Shown here piece by piece: positions 59,331-64,000 of a DNA stretch of 64,000 bases. Made by a program: the position numbers and the translations under genes. Below the pieces are notes generated by a model, which made no database searches, was not told where the DNA came from, and saw only the letters and a program-made list of their open reading frames with translations. Position 1 is the stretch's first letter. Each line of letters starts with the position of its first letter. Location: the NCBI RefSeq assembly GCF_014805625.2, contig NW_023998415.1:39932195-39996194 (forward strand), given 5' to 3'. Source of the DNA: Glossina fuscipes. Its lineage: Eukaryota > Arthropoda > Insecta > Diptera > Glossinidae.

Positions 59331-61225
59331 AATGTGTTGGAGTGCATTTGTGATAATCTTGACTTCCATTTTCTTTCTCTCCATCATCGCTCCATGCTGA
59401 TGATAATGGGTTCATCCTAAAGCTATTTATGGTGTTGCTTTATGGCCATGCTTTTATTTGTCTTCTTACAGTTTTAGGAACTCCGTATATCGGTGTGTTG
59501 AGTTTATTATTTGGTGTTTGTTGTTGGAAAAAACGCTAATGCAATTTATTATGCGAATTATTTATTTAGTGTTGTTTCGCTTTCTCTTCCCTTTTCCTTA
59601 TCTATCTATGATTTGTGTTTAGATTTTTTTTTTTCCAAAAAATCTCTTAAGCATTCCAATGCCAACTATATTGACAGTTCATGCCTGACCTGTTCGTTGT
59701 ATTGTTGTACATGTTATTTTGCTATATTTTAACCAAAAACCGCGTGCTGCATTCCTTATGGCCGTAACTGTGTAAAACATGAGGTTAATAAAAAATTATT
59801 GACCTCAAGTTTTGACCATAACCATTAAGGAGGAACTTCAAATTTATGAGCACATGTACATAATCTAACTAACTAAAATATAAAAATATTTTCTCATAAG
59901 AGTCATTCTTGTGTTCATTAAACATTTTTTTCATCTAAATGGATAATCGTGCTGAAATGAATTACATAGAATTAAAATAAGTTCAGTAAGAGAGGTCAGC
60001 AATAGTTTACTTTACAAGTTCCTTAAAAATGAAAAAGATTTAGAGAAAAGGACAATCAATCCATTTTGAGAACATTTTCGTACAATTCTCACTTAAGATA
60101 GAAATCTCGCATGTCTTCTTGATTGCATTGGTAAGCTAATTGGAACAATTTTCACAATTTCATTCGGCCGCACAATTTTTTACAATAATCGCTTATCATG
60201 TAAACGATGACGTATTAAAGTGTTAGTACAATAATTGAACTGATTTGAGCTGATCTTTGGCATTCAAATAAAACTGTGTCTATGGAATGGTTCGCTCTAT
60301 TTTCATTCTGACATAAGACTGACTGACTTGGATCGCCTTCAGATGAGCATTGGCAGAAGAATTTTGCGAAAAAAAAGAATATTCTTAGCCAATAATGAAC
60401 AGCTATCTAGAATAACGTGAGCTATTCTAATAAGCTAACCCGTTAGGTCCGTACTCAAACAACTAACTAAAACAAAAAAACGCCTGGTGCCACATCCTTC
60501 GCTGGATCATAATGATAGACGACAGCTGCATTAAAGGCAAGAAAGAACTAGAATTTATATTATAATTAAGATATGATTGACGAAGTACAAATTAATTTTA
60601 TGTTGGCTTTACAGGCATCGGAAGCAGGACTTTAGTATCCTTATAATAATAGCTGCGATTTACAAGTGACTTCATATGCGACGACATATGACAATGTTCA
60701 CTCATTAGGATCATATTTTAAAAATAGGAAAACAACGTGAAATGCACTTTAATGATATCACAAGTGAACATAAATGTATTTGTCGACGTCTCCATTGGAT
60801 CGGGACAACCTGTAAGGATCTTAAAGTGACATTAATTATTGCCATCTATTAGTTTAGTTTAAATTTGATGCAGTAATATATTGATGCCTTGAGGTTAAGT
60901 GCATTGCAAGTAATACTTGCATTGAGACTGAAATGAAACTTTAGTAAGGTAATGATAATTTGGCTTTATGTGGATATCTAAGATGCTAATCTGACTTAGG
61001 TGCTGACGCCGTCTATGCGCCTGTTTTTCACAATGCTCTTACAAATGGCAATGCAATGATACTCTCGCGATTTCCTTAAGTGACTATTAATGTAAGGTTT
61101 GCAATGCCTTGAGATCCATACATTGGAAGTGCTGTAAATTGTGTACACGATATGGGCGAAATTCGGCTTTTTATCTCTTAAAATTCAGCTCCCCGAGGAA
61201 TTTAAAAGTTTTGCTCCTTTTAACC
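59331..61225. other. non-coding DNA, no recognised gene
   Basis: No arrays over 15 bases and only one short frame (59511-59732, no domain). This is one of the least repetitive parts of the window. Confidence 0.6.
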
Positions 61226-61252
61226 AAAAAAAAAAAAAAAAAAAAAAAAAAA
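61226..61252. repeat. A27 homopolymer
   Basis: Twenty-seven A. Confidence 0.95.
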
Positions 61253-62664
61253 TTATTCTGCACTGGGAGAATAAAATCTTGCCATAGGATTTTCACAAAG
61301 TATACGACCGATGAAGCTAATGAGAGGATAGTGGAATATATCCTGTAATGTCATCTTGTTTGTTCGTTCAATGGAAATTCGATGACAATACGAGAATTCG
61401 CGCCAAATTCTTTTTTTAAACCAATTGTCAGACTACGTTTTTAACTCAGCAAAACCATAAAAACGATATGATCCTTAGGTTAAAGCTTTAAATAAATAAT
61501 ATTGATCACTTGTCAGGGTAAGTGGGTACTGTTTTTAGGTTCGACAATTACCTGGAAAATTCTGCCAAATGATATAAGATAAAAATTTTAAATGTATAGC
61601 ATATACTACGATCGATATATCGAAATATATCGTTTACAAGGTAGTGGTGGATAATAAAAAACTCGGCATAAGTCGAATTATTAAGCTTTCCCCCTTTAAG
61701 TGCTACACTCTTCGTGATCTTTGAATTCATAATATTTCCTCAGTTATATACACAAAATATTTTCTTTACAGTAATTCGTCATCCATCGTCTTGCAAGAGT
61801 ATATAAGGCAGTTATTCCTTTGCTTCTGTTCACGCCTTCCACTTTTTTATCGGAATAAACATCCGGTCTTGTTACTATATAGCATACGGCGTACGGCTAA
61901 TTACTTGTGCACAAAAGATTTTAATCACATTTTTTTTTAAATTTATATCGCGCTTATTATTATCATAAAGAAAACTTACCAGAGGTTGAGATTTTGTATT
62001 ACATTTCATTGAAATGTGGAGTTTTTATATCGAAAATTTTTTAAATTTTTATTTCACGTGTGACGTGTGTACACGTCAAATTCGCTTTGAACTGAAAATT
62101 TTGATTGTCGCATATACGCAGTTATCTGGGTTATATCGGATGTATTGTGCGCAAAGACAGTCAATACCTTTTCATATAAGATGATCGATTACCGTTAATA
62201 AATTTTCGAATTTTTCGTGCGCACAGATGACGAATCAAAAGATCTGACAAATTTATATAAAGGATTTTATCGTTTTTGTATGAACGCAAAAAACAAAAAA
62301 AAAAAACCTCGACCCATGAGAAAAATGCGATTAAAAATGTTTTACTTTTCTCTAGAATGTAGCTCAAGCATGTTTTCAAGACATTTTGACCGTTCACACC
62401 GGCTATGTTCTCTTCTCATGAGAAGCGGCGGAATCAACGCTAATATGACCTATGATCTACTGAAAGTTTAGTCTTAAACAATTCTGCAAACTCCTGGTTA
62501 CGTAGAACCGTTGCACAAGTTGATGAAGTGATCCGTAAATTGCTCCCCAAAGTGCATAATTCTACCTCCATTATTTTTATAAGATAATAATAAAAAAACA
62601 AAAAATACAAAAAAATTAAAGGAAAAATGTTTACATAATATTGGGATGGGTTAAGTGGTGTTTG
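61253..62664. other. non-coding DNA, no recognised gene
   Basis: A palindromic CGATCGATATATCGAAATAT region lies near 61611-61630. The opposite-strand frames at 62161-62471 overlap and have no domain. Confidence 0.6.
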
Positions 62665-62703
62665 AAAAAAAAAAAAAAAAAAAAAATTTTTTTTTTTTTT
62701 TTT
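62665..62703. repeat. A22T17 perfect palindromic tract
   Basis: Twenty-two A pass directly into seventeen T, giving a loopless 34-bp A/T inverted repeat. Confidence 0.95.
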
Positions 62704-63808
62704 CTGAATATTATAAATTCATTGCAATTATAAAACTGTCTAAGCATACAGCATGCCTGACCTCACATCTAACAGTTATCTAAGATGTGCATTAACAATC
62801 GCAAATGTTAGTCTGCCATACACATAACTCAACAACAAGTGGCGTTTTAATATATCATTGCAACACTTGAAATGAAAGAAGAAGAAGAAGAAAAAAAAAA
62901 ACTAACATATAAAAAATGAAAACAGCGAAAAAATGAAAATGACAACACATTACACACACACCCAGAATTTGATTCTTAAAATCTCACAAAAATATTTTAA
63001 AAAAAAATAAAAATTAAAAAAATAGAAACATTTGCATTTGCTGCAAGCGTACAATTATTACAAATGGAAATCCATGAATAGCCTGACACTTGTTGTTGTT
63101 ATTGCTAGTGCTTTTGCTGTTGTGGTTGTTGTTCCTCTTTGCTATATCACTATTACTATTGGAAGCAATGGAAGTGCAACTTGCACCATTGGGCTTGAAT
63201 TGAAAACAATGTAAGATTAGAAAAACACAACAAAGGTGTCTTCGATTATGATGAAACATTAATTATTTATTTGCATTTGTGTTATTTATTTATTTATATA
63301 TATATTTTTTTTCTTCTGTTTTCTTTTTTTTTTCAATCGTCTTTTATTACAAAAAGTCATCAGAGCTGCAGTCATTTCTTGTTGCCGTTATGTTTTTTTA
63401 TTTATTTTTATTTTTTTATTTTTTTATTACAGATAAACCAAACAACCTACAGAGGGAGATCTATTCATTGTAACAGCAGTAGACTTAAAATCGAAGAAAA
63501 AAAAAAAAAACTTCATTTTATTTATTTTTCTGATTAATAAAACAAACAGGCGTTGTTTTGTTTATGCGATTGCGGTGTTTATATATTTCGTTACAATTTA
63601 AGCCAAACATGCATACATACTCGTACGTATACATACAGCTAGTCAGACAAACAAAAAAGCCAAGTTTTCTTTAACAAAAATTGCATATTTTCCCACGACA
63701 AAAAGCTCAAGCAGCGGTTGTTGCAATTTCAAAGTCTAATCAACTCGGCTCGTTTGAGACTAGCGGCAGCAGCTACTATCATACTGCAAACACTATTACT
63801 TCTGTTCC
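62704..63808. other. AT-rich non-coding DNA
   Basis: GAA repeats at 62877-62892, TTG at 63090-63099, TATT repeats at 63282-63300 and several T runs at 63303-63430. No gene. Confidence 0.65.
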
Positions 63809-63849
63809 TGCTTCTTCTGCTTCTTCTTCTTCTTCTTCTGCTTCTTCTT
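63809..63849. repeat. (CTT)n/(CTG) compound repeat
   Basis: CTTCTTCTG-type units. The Ser-rich, Leu-rich and Arg-rich frames around 63681-63998 are all products of this array. Confidence 0.9.
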
Positions 63850-63952
63850 TTTCTCCGTCTTGTTCTTCGTAAACTCTTAAGCATCAAGCGACAAAGACTT
63901 GTAGAGCTTAGCAACTTAAACAGCTGCTGTATGCAGTTAAGCCATAATTGAG

Positions 63953-63953
<1 letters not shown>

Positions 63954-64000
<47 letters not shown>
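63954..64000. repeat. (CA)n running off the window end
   Basis: Pure CA dinucleotides for 47 bases up to the last base, so the full length is unknown. Confidence 0.95.

Noticed and set aside
63681..63998. Ser-rich, Leu-rich and Arg-rich open frames at the right edge
   Set aside because: All three are readings of the same (CTT)n repeat on different frames and strands.

Overview
The window looks like non-coding nuclear DNA of an insect, most likely a higher fly (Diptera). It is strongly AT-rich by eye and dense in (TA)n, (CA)n, (TTG)n, (AAT)n and long A or T tracts. It carries short interspersed retroposons (SINEs) with tRNA-like heads, a decayed mariner transposase, and a dispersed repeat with a 'GACGGACAGAC'-type tract of the kind common in fly genomes. 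No rRNA, intact tRNA, CRISPR array, operon or bacterial-type gene layout is present. Two runs of N (100 and 10) mark a draft assembly.

I found no protein-coding gene I would stand behind. Almost all open frames of 60 to 120 codons are explained by microsatellites, homopolymers or chance. The two longest (145 codons at 34503-34940; 172 codons at 47356-47874) have no recognisable domain. The window is best read as a gene desert or the interior of a very large intron. A possible 76-base exon lies at the left edge on the minus strand (23-98), but the evidence is only splice-like signals.

Layout. 1-2.2 kb: microsatellites, a small hairpin and a 12-bp minisatellite. 2.2-2.7 kb: first copy of a dispersed repeat I label R1. 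4.7-5.06 kb: a more GC-balanced patch with a (GAAGT)n array. 9.24-9.37 kb: assembly gap ending in 22 C. 10.1-10.3 kb: SINE-like copy (family B). 12.1 kb: a 77-bp strictly alternating purine/pyrimidine tract. 16.6-16.8 kb: R1 terminus. 17.44-18.06 kb: mariner transposase relic. 22.7 kb: (AGGC)n. 26.6 kb: R1. 27.9-28.1 kb: (TAG)n with an internal gap. 33.7 kb: second family B copy. 34.6 kb: (TACG)n. 43.3 and 46.7 kb: R1 copies. 47.64-47.92 kb: a GC-richer retroposed segment with an A-rich tail and short flanking repeats. 50.30-50.52 kb: a complete tRNA-derived SINE (family A) with a perfect 13-bp target-site duplication. 51.04-51.56 kb: long R1 copy. 55.5 kb: third family B copy. 62.7 kb: an A22T17 palindrome. 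The window ends inside a (CA)n array.

The main internal signal is R1: at least six copies in both orientations. Its terminal hairpin keeps pairing between copies although the stem bases differ.
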